From assembly GCF_000017405.1 (NCBI RefSeq), contig NC_009667.1, positions 1,149,501 through 1,213,500 of the forward strand: 64,000 nt of DNA, given 5' to 3'. The DNA is from Brucella anthropi ATCC 49188. Lineage in GTDB: Bacteria; Pseudomonadota; Alphaproteobacteria; Rhizobiales; Rhizobiaceae. This document shows positions 1 through 11,245 of the stretch, piece after piece. A model generated the notes under the pieces. The model was not told where the DNA came from. It made no database searches and saw only the letters and a list, made by a program, of their open reading frames with translations. The number at the start of each line of letters is the position of its first letter. Position 1 is the stretch's first letter. Both the position numbers and the translations under genes were made by a program.

Positions 1-747
1 CTGACCGGAGACAAGGAAGCCATCCTGCTCGATGGCGGCTTCACGCTTTCGGACGGCAAGGCGGTTGCCGAGAAGATCAAGGAAACGGGTAAGAAGCTGA
101 CCACGATCTATGTGAGCCAGAGCGATCCGGACTATTATTTCAGCCTTGGCCCGATCAAGGCCGTCTTTCCTGATGCGCGCATCATCGCAGCCCCTGAAAC
201 GGTCGATGCGATCAAGGGTAATATCGAGGCGAAACTGAAGGTCTGGGGTCCGCAACTCAAGGACAATGGCCCGCAGAAACTGTCGGATGTCGTTATTCCC
301 GAAGCTTCCGATGTGAAGGCGCTGGAGCTTGAGGGCAATGAGATTGAAATCGTTCCCGCCGAAGGCATGACGAACAGGCGTTATCTCTGGGTGCCTTCAT
401 TGAAGGCGGTGTTTGGCGGTGTTCTGATAACGGCAGGCGAGCATGTCTGGCTTGCCGATACGCCCGATCTTGCCCAGCGTGAGGCATGGATCAGAAATCT
501 CGATACGATTGCTGCACGCAATCCTGAAGTGGTTGTTCCGGCGCATATGAAGCCCGGTTCGGCGACGGATGTTTCGGCAATCAAGTTCACCCGCGATTAT
601 ATCGCGGCCTTCGACGAGGAAGCGGCGAAAGCCAAGGATAGCGGCGAACTGATCGCAGCAATGAAGAAGCGTTATCCTGATCTTGGCGGTGAAAGCAGCT
701 TGGAACTCGGTGCAAAGGTCATCAAGGGCGAGATGAAGTGGGAATAA
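1..747 (+). CDS. MBL-fold (metallo-beta-lactamase-like) hydrolase, 5' end outside window
   Basis: The frame is open from base 1 to the TAA at 745-747, so the start lies upstream of the window. The product has the layout of a small MBL-fold hydrolase: an IYV strand followed by the position of the metal-binding HxHxDH motif, and a late VVVPAHMKPG segment carrying the usual downstream histidine. The first metal motif reads SQSDPDYYF, so all three histidines of HxHxDH are replaced (Q, D, Y). Metal binding is therefore doubtful, and the protein may be a non-catalytic or altered family member. Substrate unknown. The fold assignment is from motif spacing only. A palindromic repeat follows directly. 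Confidence 0.7.
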   Translation: MTGDKEAILLDGGFTLSDGKAVAEKIKETGKKLTTIYVSQSDPDYYFSLGPIKAVFPDARIIAAPETVDAIKGNIEAKLKVWGPQLKDNGPQKLSDVVIPEASDVKALELEGNEIEIVPAEGMTNRRYLWVPSLKAVFGGVLITAGEHVWLADTPDLAQREAWIRNLDTIAARNPEVVVPAHMKPGSATDVSAIKFTRDYIAAFDEEAAKAKDSGELIAAMKKRYPDLGGESSLELGAKVIKGEMKWE

Positions 748-751
748 GCTG

Positions 752-852
752 GAGCATTTCCAGCAAAAGTGCGAAGCGGTTTTGCGTAGGATAATGCGTA
801 AAAACAAAAAGATAGAGTATTTTCAACGATTAAATTTAAACTGGAAATGCTC
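752..852. repeat. ~101-bp intergenic palindromic repeat (copy 1)
   Basis: The element is bounded by perfect 12-bp inverted repeats (GAGCATTTCCAG at 752-763 and CTGGAAATGCTC at 841-852). The interior contains AAGCGGTTTTGCG and GATAGAGTATTTTCAACGAT. Related copies occur at about 5161, 11826, 13153, 24484, 30552 and 34671. Length and placement resemble the Brucella Bru-RS palindromes (about 103-105 bp), but I cannot confirm identity. Confidence 0.75.
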
Positions 853-931
853 TAGTCTCAAATTGACAGGCGGCTATAAAGGCGGTGTGGATTTCACGCC
901 GCCTTTTCATTTGCAGGGGCCCGATCAAACC

Positions 932-2026
932 ATGCGTCTCGTTTCGTTTTCTGCCAAAGGCTATCGCTCGCTGCGTTCCGTCCGGTTTGATCTCGGACAG
1001 GTGACGGTTTTCGTTGGCGAGAATGGTGCCGGAAAATCCAATCTCTATCGGGCGTTGCAACTGGTGAAGGCGGCGGCGGAGGGCAATCTCTCTACTGAAG
1101 TGGTGCGCGAAGGCGGGATGCAATCGGCCATGTGGAGCGGCAATCGCCGCAAGCACGAATCGGCGCGCATCATTCTGGAAGCGGACTTTGAAGACGAGCG
1201 GCTCGCCTCGCGTCTTTCCTATCGTGTCGAGGCAGGTCTGCCGCCGCCGGTTTCCGGTGCCTTTCCCTTCGAGCCGCAGATCAAGGAAGAACAGCTCAAT
1301 CTCGATACCGGTCGTCGCCCCGTGGATCTGATGGATCGGCGCGGACCTGCGGTTTTCGCGCGGGACGGGGAAGGGCGGCGCATGGAGCACCCGGCGCGCC
1401 TGCTGACTTCGGAAAGCGGGTTGGCAGTGCTTGGGCAATCCGGCCATTATCCGGAGATAGGCGATCTTTCCGCGCAGATACGTGGCTGGCGCTTTTACCA
1501 CGGTTTTCGAAGCGACCGTGATGCGCCGGTGCGTCAGCCGTCCATAGCCGCAACTGCTGCGATGCTGGACGAGGACGGTGGCAATCTTGCCTCCGTCTTT
1601 GCCACGCTTGCCCATATCCGGCAGGATACGGTCGACCTTGATCGTCTGGTTGCCGACGCGCTGGAGGGTGCCAAGCTGGTCGTTCCCTATCCGGAAGAAA
1701 CGGCGACTTTCGGCCTGAATTTCCCGGCTTTCCCGCCGCGAACATTTCGCCCCGGAGAATTGTCCGATGGACAGATTCGCCTGCTGGCTCTGGCGGGTGC
1801 ACTGCTTTCCTATCGCCTGCCGCCACTGATCGCGCTCAACGAGCCGGAGGCAAGCCTGCATCCCGATATGATCCCGTCACTTGCCCGCATGATCGCGCAG
1901 GCATCCGAACGCAGCCAGATATGGGTGGTGACTCATTCAGCCGCCCTTGCCAGTGCCATTGCGGAGCAATGCGGCGCAAGACCGATCCGGGTGAGCAAGC
2001 AGGACGGGGAAACGGTGCTGGAATAA
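932..2026 (+). CDS. AAA/SMC-like ATPase (ABC-type ATP-binding head)
   Basis: A 364-residue P-loop ATPase of the RecF/SMC/OLD head type. Visible parts are Walker A GENGAGKS near residue 30, an ABC-signature-like LSDGQIR, Walker B PLIALNEPEASLHP and the switch histidine in WVVTHS. There is no TOPRIM or nuclease domain after the ATPase, so it is not a full OLD nuclease. The frame is open further upstream, but the start at 932 (MRLVSFSAKGYRSL) begins the conserved first strand, and the upstream part lies in a repeat. Function is unknown; such stand-alone heads are often tied to DNA repair or defence, but nothing nearby points to defence. A bidirectional terminator separates it from the converging transaldolase gene. 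Confidence 0.75.
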   Translation: MRLVSFSAKGYRSLRSVRFDLGQVTVFVGENGAGKSNLYRALQLVKAAAEGNLSTEVVREGGMQSAMWSGNRRKHESARIILEADFEDERLASRLSYRVEAGLPPPVSGAFPFEPQIKEEQLNLDTGRRPVDLMDRRGPAVFARDGEGRRMEHPARLLTSESGLAVLGQSGHYPEIGDLSAQIRGWRFYHGFRSDRDAPVRQPSIAATAAMLDEDGGNLASVFATLAHIRQDTVDLDRLVADALEGAKLVVPYPEETATFGLNFPAFPPRTFRPGELSDGQIRLLALAGALLSYRLPPLIALNEPEASLHPDMIPSLARMIAQASERSQIWVVTHSAALASAIAEQCGARPIRVSKQDGETVLE

Positions 2027-2053
2027 AAAAGGCGAGCCGATGGCCCGCCTTTT
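2027..2053. terminator. bidirectional Rho-independent terminator
   Basis: AAAAGGCGAGCC (2027-2038), a three-base loop and GGCCCGCCTTTT (2042-2053), with one mismatch in a 12-bp stem. It serves the ATPase gene on + and the transaldolase gene on -. Confidence 0.85.
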
Positions 2054-2074
2054 CATGTCTCTGAAAATCGTCGA

Positions 2075-2728
2075 TCAGGCGATCTTCTGACCGGTCTTCG
2101 CCCAATCGGCGAGGAAGGTTTCGAGGCCCTTGTCGGTCAGCGGATGCTTGACCAGTGCCTTGAGCGTTGCCGGAGGCGCGGTCACGACATCGGCGCCGAT
2201 GAGGGCTGCTTCCTTGACATGATTGACGGTGCGAACCGAAGCGGCAAGAATTTCGGTGCGGTAATCGTAATTGTCGTAAATCGTGCGGATTTCGGCAATC
2301 AGCTCCATGCCGTTGATGCCGGTATCGTCGAGACGGCCAATGAACGGCGAAATGAAGGTCGCGCCGGCCTTGGCTGCCAGAAGCGCCTGATTGGCCGAGA
2401 AGCAGAGCGTCATGTTGACCTTGTGACCATCAGAAGACAGAGCCTTACAGGCTTTCAGTCCGTCGAGGGTTACAGGCAGCTTGATGCAGATATTGTCAGC
2501 GATCTTGGCGATGACGGCCGCTTCCTTCATCATCTGCTCATATTCGGTCGCGGCAACCTCGGCAGAAACCGGGCCCTTGACGATGTTGCAGATTTCCTTG
2601 GTCACTTCGATAATGTCACGACCCGACTTCAGGATGAGGGACGGGTTGGTGGTCACGCCATCGACCAGCCCAAGGTCGTTGAGCTCGCGGATTTCCTTGA
2701 CGTCCGCAGTGTCCACGAAAAACTTCAT
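2075..2728 (-). CDS. tal: small transaldolase (TalC/fructose-6-phosphate aldolase type)
   Basis: A 217-residue protein of the short transaldolase/FSA family, which transfers dihydroxyacetone units between sugar phosphates in the non-oxidative pentose phosphate branch. It begins [10 protein letters not shown] and has the family motif GVTTNPSL (about residues 24-31). The Schiff-base lysine lies in NICIKLPVT (K83), and [10 protein letters not shown] follows. The length matches the short type (about 215-220) rather than the ~320-residue TalB type. It stands alone, divergent from priA 110 bp away. Whether it is a transaldolase or an aldolase cannot be settled from sequence alone. Confidence 0.9.
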   Translation of the reverse strand: MKFFVDTADVKEIRELNDLGLVDGVTTNPSLILKSGRDIIEVTKEICNIVKGPVSAEVAATEYEQMMKEAAVIAKIADNICIKLPVTLDGLKACKALSSDGHKVNMTLCFSANQALLAAKAGATFISPFIGRLDDTGINGMELIAEIRTIYDNYDYRTEILAASVRTVNHVKEAALIGADVVTAPPATLKALVKHPLTDKGLETFLADWAKTGQKIA

Positions 2729-2837
2729 AACAGCGTTCCTCCATAATGAGCGCGGGTGGATTTGAGGAATTTAAAACCATTTAATTCCCGGAAGGTGGCT
2801 TTTCTTTAGCGCAAAGCCGCGCCAAGGTCACGCGATC

Positions 2838-5060
2838 ATGTCGAAAGATTCGCACGATATTGCAAACCCCATTTCTGGTCTGTTTCCGGAGCTCGCACCA
2901 CGGGTCGTTCCCGTACTCGTGCCCATGCCCGCGGAGCGGCCTTATTCATATATGGTTCCGGAAGGGATGAACGTCCAGCCCGGATCGATCGTGCGCGTGC
3001 CGCTCGGACCTCGTGAGGTGGCGGGGATCGTCTGTGAGGGGGAAACCGACGCCGTTGACGCCAGAAAGTTGCGGGCGATTTCCGAAGTTTTCGACTGCCC
3101 GCCGGTGGGAGCCGACATGCTGCGCTTCATGCGCTGGGCAGCTGACTACACTCTTTCGCCGCCAGGCATGGTGGCGCGCATGGTCCTGCGTGTGCCAGCT
3201 GCATTTGATCCCGAACCATCGGTGCCGGGTCTTCGCTATTCCGGCGGTGAGCCGGAGCGTATGACCGAAGCGAGGTCGCGGGTGATGGAGCTTGCCCGCG
3301 ACGGGCTTGCATGGACCAGATCCGGCCTTGCCCATGCGGCGGGTGTCTCCATGACGGTCGTGGACGGGTTGAAGACGCAAGGTATTTTCGAGGAAGTCAT
3401 GCTACCGCCGCCAGCCGTGGTGGCAAAGCCCGATATCGACTATGCACGGGCCACGCTTTCGGAAGACCAGCAGGCGGCGGCTGAAATGCTGTCGGAAGCT
3501 GTCGAAGCCGATTGTTTTTCGGTTTCACTGCTCGATGGCGTGACCGGATCGGGCAAGACCGAGGTTTATTTCGAAGCCGTTGCCAAGGCGATCGAGCAAG
3601 GCAAGCAGGTGCTGATTCTCCTGCCTGAGATCGCGCTGACACAACAGTTTCTCGACCGGTTCCACGATCGTTTTGGGGCAAAGCCTGCCGAATGGCATTC
3701 CGACCTTGCACCCCGCACCCGGGAGCGCGTCTGGCGGCAGATTGCCGAGGGTACGGTGCGGGTGGTGGCAGGGGCGCGGTCGGCGCTCTTTCTGCCCTTC
3801 AAGGAACTGGGGCTGATCGTTGTCGATGAAGAACATGATCCGGCTTACAAACAAGAAGACCGGGTCTTCTACAATGCGCGCGACATGGCGGTGGTGCGCG
3901 GCCATATCAGCGGCTTTCCGGTGGTGCTGGCATCGGCCACGCCATCCATCGAGAGTCAGGTCAATGCGGAGCAGGGGCGTTACAAGCGAATCAAGCTTTA
4001 TGGTCGCTATGCGGAAGCCGCACTGCCCGATCTGAAGACCATCGACATGCGGCGTTCTCCGCCACCGCCGGGCCGGTTTTTGTCGCCCGCACTGACCGAA
4101 GCTGTCGGCAGGACGGTGGAACGCGGAGAGCAGGCGCTTTTGTTCCTCAACCGGCGCGGTTACGCGCCTTTGACCTTGTGCCGGGTCTGCGGCCACCGCT
4201 TTCAATGTCCGCAATGTTCAAGCTGGCTCGTGGAACATCGTTTTCGCGGGCAGCTGATGTGTCATCAGTGCGGCTATCATGAGCCGGTGCCGGAGGCTTG
4301 TCCCGAATGCGGCACCCTGGATCATCTGGTCGCCTGCGGTCCGGGTGTGGAGCGCATCGCGGAAGAAGTCGCGGCAACGTTCAGCGAAGCGCGAATCATA
4401 GTTCTTTCGTCTGATATGGCAGGCGGCGTGAAGCGGCTGCGGCTGGAACTCGATGCTATCGCAAAAGGCGAGGCGGATATCGTGATCGGCACGCAGCTTG
4501 TTGCCAAGGGGCATAACTTTCCCAACATGACATTGGTGGGTGTCGTGGATGCCGATCTGGGGCTTGCCAATGGCGATCCCCGCGCGGCTGAGCGCACCTT
4601 CCAGCTTCTCAATCAGGTGACGGGACGCGCCGGTCGAACCGGTCGCAAGAGCCTCGGACTGATCCAGACCTACCAGCCGGATCATCCGGTGATGCGGGCA
4701 ATCGTCAGCAGCGACGCAGACGCATTCTACGCCCGTGAAATTGAGGAGCGCGAACGCAGTACTTTGCCGCCTTTCGGGCGGCTCGCCGCGTTGATTATTT
4801 CCGCGGACAACCGGCCCGATGCCGAAAATCATGCGCGTGCGCTTCGCCGTGCGGCACCCTCATCCCCGGAGATTTCCGTGCTCGGGCCCGCCGAGGCACC
4901 GCTTGCGCTCGTGCGGGGAAGACACCGTTTCCGCATTCTCGTGCACGGGACCAAACGCGCCGACATTCAAGGATTTATCCGCGTCTTGCTTGCCAACGGG
5001 CCGAAGGAAAAAGGCTCGATAAGGGTGCAGGTGGATATCGATCCGCAAAGCTTCCTTTGA
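2838..5060 (+). CDS. priA: primosomal protein N' (PriA helicase)
   Basis: A 740-residue replication-restart helicase that recognises stalled forks and reloads the replicative helicase. The N-terminal 3'-DNA-binding domain (about 20-120) is followed by Walker A GVTGSGKT (234-241), the DEAH-type VVDEEH (about 330), and a cysteine cluster (CRVCGHRFQCPQCS, then CHQCGYHEPVPEACPECG, about 449-495) that binds two zinc ions. The helicase C-terminal motifs GTQLVAKGHNFP and QVTGRAGR are present. Full length for the family. Single gene in the forward direction, divergent from tal. Confidence 0.96.
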   Translation: MSKDSHDIANPISGLFPELAPRVVPVLVPMPAERPYSYMVPEGMNVQPGSIVRVPLGPREVAGIVCEGETDAVDARKLRAISEVFDCPPVGADMLRFMRWAADYTLSPPGMVARMVLRVPAAFDPEPSVPGLRYSGGEPERMTEARSRVMELARDGLAWTRSGLAHAAGVSMTVVDGLKTQGIFEEVMLPPPAVVAKPDIDYARATLSEDQQAAAEMLSEAVEADCFSVSLLDGVTGSGKTEVYFEAVAKAIEQGKQVLILLPEIALTQQFLDRFHDRFGAKPAEWHSDLAPRTRERVWRQIAEGTVRVVAGARSALFLPFKELGLIVVDEEHDPAYKQEDRVFYNARDMAVVRGHISGFPVVLASATPSIESQVNAEQGRYKRIKLYGRYAEAALPDLKTIDMRRSPPPPGRFLSPALTEAVGRTVERGEQALLFLNRRGYAPLTLCRVCGHRFQCPQCSSWLVEHRFRGQLMCHQCGYHEPVPEACPECGTLDHLVACGPGVERIAEEVAATFSEARIIVLSSDMAGGVKRLRLELDAIAKGEADIVIGTQLVAKGHNFPNMTLVGVVDADLGLANGDPRAAERTFQLLNQVTGRAGRTGRKSLGLIQTYQPDHPVMRAIVSSDADAFYAREIEERERSTLPPFGRLAALIISADNRPDAENHARALRRAAPSSPEISVLGPAEAPLALVRGRHRFRILVHGTKRADIQGFIRVLLANGPKEKGSIRVQVDIDPQSFL

Positions 5061-5160
5061 CATGCCTTTGAGATGCAAAGGCGTGGAAGATCGCCGGAAA
5101 TTCCGCTACAGATTTCCAGTTTGGTTTGATTGTGGGGAATATTCTATCTGATTATCTCTC

Positions 5161-5209
5161 CGCATGTCTTGATCCCAAAACCGGTTCCCACTTTTGGGAG
5201 ACATGCTTA
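5161..5209 (-). repeat. intergenic palindromic repeat (partial copy, inverted)
   Basis: Reads GCATGTCTCCCAAAAGTGGG on the minus strand, followed by AACCGGTTTTGGGA. It matches the left half of the copy at 11826-11923 almost base for base. It sits just upstream of the small membrane protein gene. Confidence 0.7.
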
Positions 5210-5238
5210 TACGGCAAGAAACGACGAGGGTAATTGCG

Positions 5239-5652
5239 ATGGAATTCTATCTTCCTGCCACGACCGGAGAATGGCTTGCCTGGGGCTCTGCCGCCATCAC
5301 GGCGCTTGCTGGTCTTGTCATGCTTTTTGCGCCCGGCATAACGATGAAGCTGTTGCGGCTCCAGCCGATCAATGGCCGTCCCGAAGGCTACGGCTCCATC
5401 CGTGCGACGCTCGCTGGGCCCTATCTCGGCGTGGGGCTCGGATGCCTCGTTTTCGCGCAGCCATTCCTCTGGGTCGTATTGGGTTCCGTCTGGGGATTTG
5501 CGCTGTTCGGACGCTTCATTTCGATGATGTCGGATGCGGGTGGGCGCAAGGGCGGACCGAGCGGCGGACGCTTCTATGGCGGTCTCGCAGCGCTGGTGGA
5601 GTTCGTGCTTGCAGCAGGTCCGCTGCTCTACGCTTTCGGCTTCATTTCCTGA
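5239..5652 (+). CDS. small multi-pass membrane protein, DUF4345-like
   Basis: A 137-residue protein with about four hydrophobic segments (WLAWGSAAITALAGLVMLFA; LAGPYLGVGLGCLVFAQPFL; VVLGSVWGFALFGRFI; ALVEFVLAAGPLLYAFGFI), so an inner-membrane protein. The start at 5239 is preferred because GAGGG lies about eight bases upstream; the longer frame from 5194 begins in a repeat. The layout (short hydrophobic protein, AGPYLGVGLG after helix one) resembles the DUF4345 family, but this is a weak assignment and no function is known. It stands alone between priA and the atp operon. Confidence 0.6.
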   Translation: MEFYLPATTGEWLAWGSAAITALAGLVMLFAPGITMKLLRLQPINGRPEGYGSIRATLAGPYLGVGLGCLVFAQPFLWVVLGSVWGFALFGRFISMMSDAGGRKGGPSGGRFYGGLAALVEFVLAAGPLLYAFGFIS

Positions 5653-5943
5653 TCGGAAAGAGCTCTGTTCTGCACGTCTGACGTGCAGGCTGCGCAAGGG
5701 AAGATAGCGTCGCTGCGGTGGATGCGACTTTTTTGACCGCGAAAGGCGGTAAATCTTACACAAAAGTGCCGGATTCGCGTGTTGCGAGTCCTGTTCGTCT
5801 ATGCTAGACGGCAATCACATTTCGGTGTTGACGTGCTCGCGCGTCAGTGGTTTTCCGGAAACATTCAATAAAATCATCGGTTTGGCGTCCTGAACAAGAT
5901 TGGGTCCCAAAAGGATGGTTTCAACGTAGAGAGCAGGTTGTTC

Positions 5944-6504
5944 GTGGCTGAAACGTCTTCGCTCATTTCAGGTGTCGCACAGCGTTACGCCGGATCTCTT
6001 TTCGAGCTCGCACTCGACGCGAAATCCGTTGCGGCTGTGGAAAAAGATCTTGACCGTTTCGAGGCGCTTCTGAGCGGAAGCGAAGACCTCAAGCGACTGA
6101 TTTCCAGTCCCGTATTTTCTTCGGAAGATCAGCTTCACGCCATCGGCGCTCTCGCCGACAAGGCGGGCATCAAGGGTCTGGTCGGAAATTTCCTGCGCGT
6201 TGTCGCGCGGAACCGTCGTCTCTTCGCCCTGCCGGGCATCATCGCCGCTTTCCGCAAGATTGCTGCCGAACATCGCGGTGAAGTCTCCGCCGATGTCATC
6301 TCCGCGCACGAACTGAGTGCTGCGCAGCAGAACGAATTGAAGGCAACGCTGAAGGGCGTGGCCGGCAAGGACGTGACGATCAATGTCACCGTCGATCCGT
6401 CGATCCTCGGCGGTCTTATCGTCAAGATGGGTTCGCGTCAGATCGACACGTCCCTTCGCACTAAACTTTCTTCTCTCAAGCTTGCACTGAAAGAGGTCGG
6501 CTGA
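5944..6504 (+). CDS. atpH: ATP synthase F1 subunit delta
   Basis: A 186-residue F1 delta (OSCP) subunit that joins the F1 head to the peripheral stalk. The N-terminal six-helix domain ([17 protein letters not shown]) and the C-terminal [30 protein letters not shown] segment are typical. I choose GTG 5944 because AGCAGG lies about six bases upstream and family members begin (M)AETSSLI; TTG 5938 is two codons earlier. First gene of the atpHAGDC operon; its stop overlaps the atpA start (TGATG). As expected in this order, the Fo genes are not adjacent. Confidence 0.93.
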   Translation: MAETSSLISGVAQRYAGSLFELALDAKSVAAVEKDLDRFEALLSGSEDLKRLISSPVFSSEDQLHAIGALADKAGIKGLVGNFLRVVARNRRLFALPGIIAAFRKIAAEHRGEVSADVISAHELSAAQQNELKATLKGVAGKDVTINVTVDPSILGGLIVKMGSRQIDTSLRTKLSSLKLALKEVG

Positions 6505-8033
6505 TGGACATCCGCGCCGCGGAAATTTCCGCTATCCTGAAAGAGCAAATCAAGAACTTCGGCAAGGAGGCTGAGGTCTCCGAAGTCGGTCAGGTTCTTT
6601 CCGTTGGCGACGGTATCGCCCGCGTCTATGGTCTGGACAATGTCCAGGCCGGTGAAATGGTCGAATTCCCTGGTGGCATTCGCGGCATGGCGCTGAACCT
6701 TGAAAGCGACAATGTCGGCGTCGTTATCTTCGGTGCCGATCGTGACATCAAGGAAGGCGACATCGTCAAGCGTACCGGCGCAATCGTTGACGTTCCGGTT
6801 GGTCCCGGCCTGCTCGGCCGCGTCGTCGACGCTCTCGGCAACCCGATCGACGGCAAGGGCCCAATCGTTGCTACCGAGCGTCGCCGCGTCGACGTGAAGG
6901 CACCGGGCATCATTCCGCGCAAGTCGGTTCATGAGCCAATGTCGACCGGCCTCAAGGCTGTTGACGCTCTGATCCCGGTTGGCCGTGGCCAGCGCGAGCT
7001 GGTCATCGGTGACCGTCAGACCGGCAAGACCGCTATCATTCTCGACACCTTCCTGAACCAGAAGCCGATCCACGACAACGGCCCGGACAGCGAAAAGCTT
7101 TATTGCGTTTACGTTGCTATCGGCCAGAAGCGTTCGACCGTCGCTCAGTTCGTCAAGGTTCTCGAAGAACGCGGCGCTCTGGAATATTCGATCGTTATTG
7201 CGGCTACCGCTTCCGATCCGGCTCCGATGCAGTATCTCGCTCCGTTTGCGGGCTGCGCCATGGGCGAATATTTCCGTGACAACTCGATGCACGCTCTGAT
7301 CGGTTATGACGATCTGTCCAAGCAGGCTGTCGCTTACCGTCAGATGTCGCTTCTGCTCCGCCGTCCTCCGGGCCGCGAAGCTTATCCGGGCGACGTTTTC
7401 TATCTGCACTCCCGTCTTCTCGAACGCGCTGCAAAGCTCAACGACGAAAACGGCGCTGGCTCGCTGACGGCTCTGCCGGTCATCGAAACGCAGGGCAACG
7501 ACGTTTCCGCCTTCATTCCGACCAACGTGATCTCGATCACCGACGGCCAGATCTTCCTCGAAACCAACCTGTTCTACCAGGGTATCCGTCCGGCTGTTAA
7601 CGTCGGTCTGTCGGTTTCGCGCGTTGGTTCTTCGGCGCAGGTCAAGGCCATGAAGCAGGTCGCCGGTTCGATCAAGGGCGAGCTCGCCCAGTATCGTGAA
7701 ATGGCCGCCTTCGCACAGTTCGGTTCGGATCTGGATGCCTCGACCCAGCGTTTGTTGAACCGTGGCGCACGTCTGACCGAGCTTCTCAAGCAGCCGCAGT
7801 TCTCACCGCTCAAGACGGAAGAACAGGTTGCTGTGATTTTCGCCGGCGTGAATGGCTATCTCGACAAGATCGCCGTCAACCAGGTTGGCAAGTTCGAAGC
7901 AGGTCTTCTTTCTTCGCTGCGCACCGAGCACAAGGATGTGCTGGATGCGATCCGCGACGAAAAGGCGCTCACCGACAACATCAAAGCAAAGCTCAAGGCA
8001 GCGGTCGACGCGTTCGCCAAGTCTTTCGCTTGA
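6504..8033 (+). CDS. atpA: ATP synthase F1 subunit alpha
   Basis: A 509-residue regulatory/structural nucleotide-binding subunit of F1. The P-loop GDRQTGKT is at 169-176, and the alpha-type signature [24 protein letters not shown] follows. The N-terminal [10 protein letters not shown] helix interacts with delta. Start ATG overlaps the atpH stop by one base, suggesting translational coupling. Length is standard. It catalyses ATP synthesis with beta at the inner membrane. Confidence 0.98.
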   Translation: MDIRAAEISAILKEQIKNFGKEAEVSEVGQVLSVGDGIARVYGLDNVQAGEMVEFPGGIRGMALNLESDNVGVVIFGADRDIKEGDIVKRTGAIVDVPVGPGLLGRVVDALGNPIDGKGPIVATERRRVDVKAPGIIPRKSVHEPMSTGLKAVDALIPVGRGQRELVIGDRQTGKTAIILDTFLNQKPIHDNGPDSEKLYCVYVAIGQKRSTVAQFVKVLEERGALEYSIVIAATASDPAPMQYLAPFAGCAMGEYFRDNSMHALIGYDDLSKQAVAYRQMSLLLRRPPGREAYPGDVFYLHSRLLERAAKLNDENGAGSLTALPVIETQGNDVSAFIPTNVISITDGQIFLETNLFYQGIRPAVNVGLSVSRVGSSAQVKAMKQVAGSIKGELAQYREMAAFAQFGSDLDASTQRLLNRGARLTELLKQPQFSPLKTEEQVAVIFAGVNGYLDKIAVNQVGKFEAGLLSSLRTEHKDVLDAIRDEKALTDNIKAKLKAAVDAFAKSFA

Positions 8034-8054
8034 ATTTTGTGACGGGATGAACGG

Positions 8055-8933
8055 ATGCCTTCACTAAAGGATCTGAGAAACCGTATCGCCTCGGTCAAGG
8101 CGACGCAGAAAATCACCAAGGCGATGCAGATGGTCGCCGCGGCGAAGCTGCGCCGTGCCCAGGAAGCCGCGGAAGCCGCAAGGCCTTATTCGCAGCGCAT
8201 GGGTGCCGTTCTCGCAAATATCGCGCAGAACGTAACCGGCGAAGATGCGCCGGCTTTGATGGCCGGTACGGGCAAGGACGACGTGCATCTGCTCGTCGTC
8301 TGCACCGCAGAACGTGGCCTTTGCGGCGGTTTCAACTCGCAGATCGCGCGTCTGGCGCGCGATCATGCCCGCAAGCTCCTCGCTGAAGGCAAGACGGTCA
8401 AGATCATCACGGTCGGCAAGAAGGGCGCAGATATTCTGCGTCGCGAGTTTGCCTCTCTGATTATCGACCACGTCAATTTGCGCGAAGTCAAGCAGCTCGC
8501 TTTTGTGCATGCCGACCAGATCGGCCACAAGGTGATCGAGCTGTTCGAACAAGGCGAATTTGATGTCTGCACCCTGTTCTATTCCGAATTTAAATCGGTG
8601 ATTGCACAGATTCCAACTGCACAGCAGATCATTCCGGCTTCGGCTGGCGATGTTGCGCAGGCGGAGACTGCAGGCGATGCGATCTATGAGTACGAACCTG
8701 ATCCTGCGGCGATCCTGAGTACGCTGATCCCGCGCAACATTTCGGTCCAGATTTTCCGCGCTCTGCTGGAAAATGTGGCGGGCGAAATGGGTGCGAAGAT
8801 GAGCGCGATGGACAATGCGACGCGTAACGCCGGTGACATGATCAACAAGTTGTCGATCACGTATAACCGTCAGCGTCAGGCTCAGATCACCAAGGAACTG
8901 ATCGAAATCATTTCGGGCGCGGAAGCGCTCTAA
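8055..8933 (+). CDS. atpG: ATP synthase F1 subunit gamma
   Basis: A 292-residue central-stalk subunit that rotates within the alpha3beta3 ring. The N-terminal coiled-coil [36 protein letters not shown] and the C-terminal signature [34 protein letters not shown] are both present, and LCGGFNSQI lies in the globular domain. It begins 21 bases after atpA stops and is followed 18 bases later by atpD. Confidence 0.97.
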   Translation: MPSLKDLRNRIASVKATQKITKAMQMVAAAKLRRAQEAAEAARPYSQRMGAVLANIAQNVTGEDAPALMAGTGKDDVHLLVVCTAERGLCGGFNSQIARLARDHARKLLAEGKTVKIITVGKKGADILRREFASLIIDHVNLREVKQLAFVHADQIGHKVIELFEQGEFDVCTLFYSEFKSVIAQIPTAQQIIPASAGDVAQAETAGDAIYEYEPDPAAILSTLIPRNISVQIFRALLENVAGEMGAKMSAMDNATRNAGDMINKLSITYNRQRQAQITKELIEIISGAEAL

Positions 8934-10505
<1,572 letters not shown>

Positions 10506-10622
10506 TGAATTGAATTTCCCGGTGGGTCGCAAGGCCCGCCGTGAAAGCCAATCATTTTGTTTAAGCATGTTCTGAAAGTCGGTTTGTTTTCGGGATTGTG
10601 CTTTTGAATTCAAGTGAGAACC

Positions 10623-11030
10623 ATGGCTCAAGCTTTCCAATTCGAACTCGTGTCGCCTGAACGGCTCCTGCTGTCCGCGCAGGTGACGGAAGTCGTCATT
10701 CCGGGTAGCGAAGGCTATCTGACGGCTCTCGCCGGTCATTCGCCTCTGATGACGACGATCATGCCGGGTGTCGTTTCGGTGAAGCTTGCCGACGGCAAGT
10801 CCGACTCCTACGTGGTCTTCGGCGGTTTCGCCGATATCACCCCGCAGGGTTGCACCGTTCTGGCCGAATCGGCGACCCATGTGGACGATATCGACCCGGC
10901 AGATATTCAGCGCCGCATTGAACATGCCCGCAAGGCTCTGGACGATGCTTCGTCGAACGAACACCGCACCAAGGCGGAAATCTTCCTGCACCAGCTGATG
11001 ACGCTGCAGGGAACGATCATGCCAGCCTGA
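10623..11030 (+). CDS. atpC: ATP synthase F1 subunit epsilon
   Basis: A 135-residue epsilon subunit (rotor foot and regulatory inhibitor). It begins MAQAFQFELVSPERLLLSAQVTEVVIPGSEGYLTALAGHSPL, the conserved N-terminal beta sandwich, with a shortened C-terminal helical part (IQRRIEHARKALDDA). The ATG at 10623 is preferred over an in-frame start three codons upstream because of the family N-terminus. Last gene of the operon, 117 bases after atpD; a strong terminator follows. Confidence 0.95.
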   Translation: MAQAFQFELVSPERLLLSAQVTEVVIPGSEGYLTALAGHSPLMTTIMPGVVSVKLADGKSDSYVVFGGFADITPQGCTVLAESATHVDDIDPADIQRRIEHARKALDDASSNEHRTKAEIFLHQLMTLQGTIMPA

Positions 11031-11056
11031 TCGGCAGCATTCTATCGTTTTTCGGG

Positions 11057-11083
11057 AAAGCGGGCTTTTGCCCGCTTTTTCTT
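11057..11083 (+). terminator. Rho-independent terminator of the atp operon
   Basis: Perfect 9-bp stem AAAGCGGGC / GCCCGCTTT around a TTTT loop, followed by a T-run. Confidence 0.92.
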
Positions 11084-11215
11084 TTTCAGATCATCTGCTC
11101 TCCAGTGAATTTGTTCGCAGAACTGTCATATTGCCGCTAAATCCCATCACGCTTGCGTGAGTTCAGGAAGTTCGCTTGAAAATAGTTCGCCAGCGATTTA
11201 TCCAAATCCGTAATC

Positions 11216-11229
11216 ATTAGTTTACTAAT
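11216..11229. promoter_or_regulatory. candidate MarR autoregulatory operator
   Basis: The 14-bp perfect dyad ATTAGTTTACTAAT lies 16 bases before the marR-type start codon. MarR proteins commonly bind such AT-rich dyads over their own promoter. Inferred, not tested. Confidence 0.5.
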
Positions 11230-11245
11230 ATATGAGGCGGTTGGC

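Noticed and set aside
932..2026. Anti-phage defence gene (OLD-like ATPase)
   Set aside because: Only the ATPase head is present; no nuclease or partner gene next to it and the context is core chromosome.
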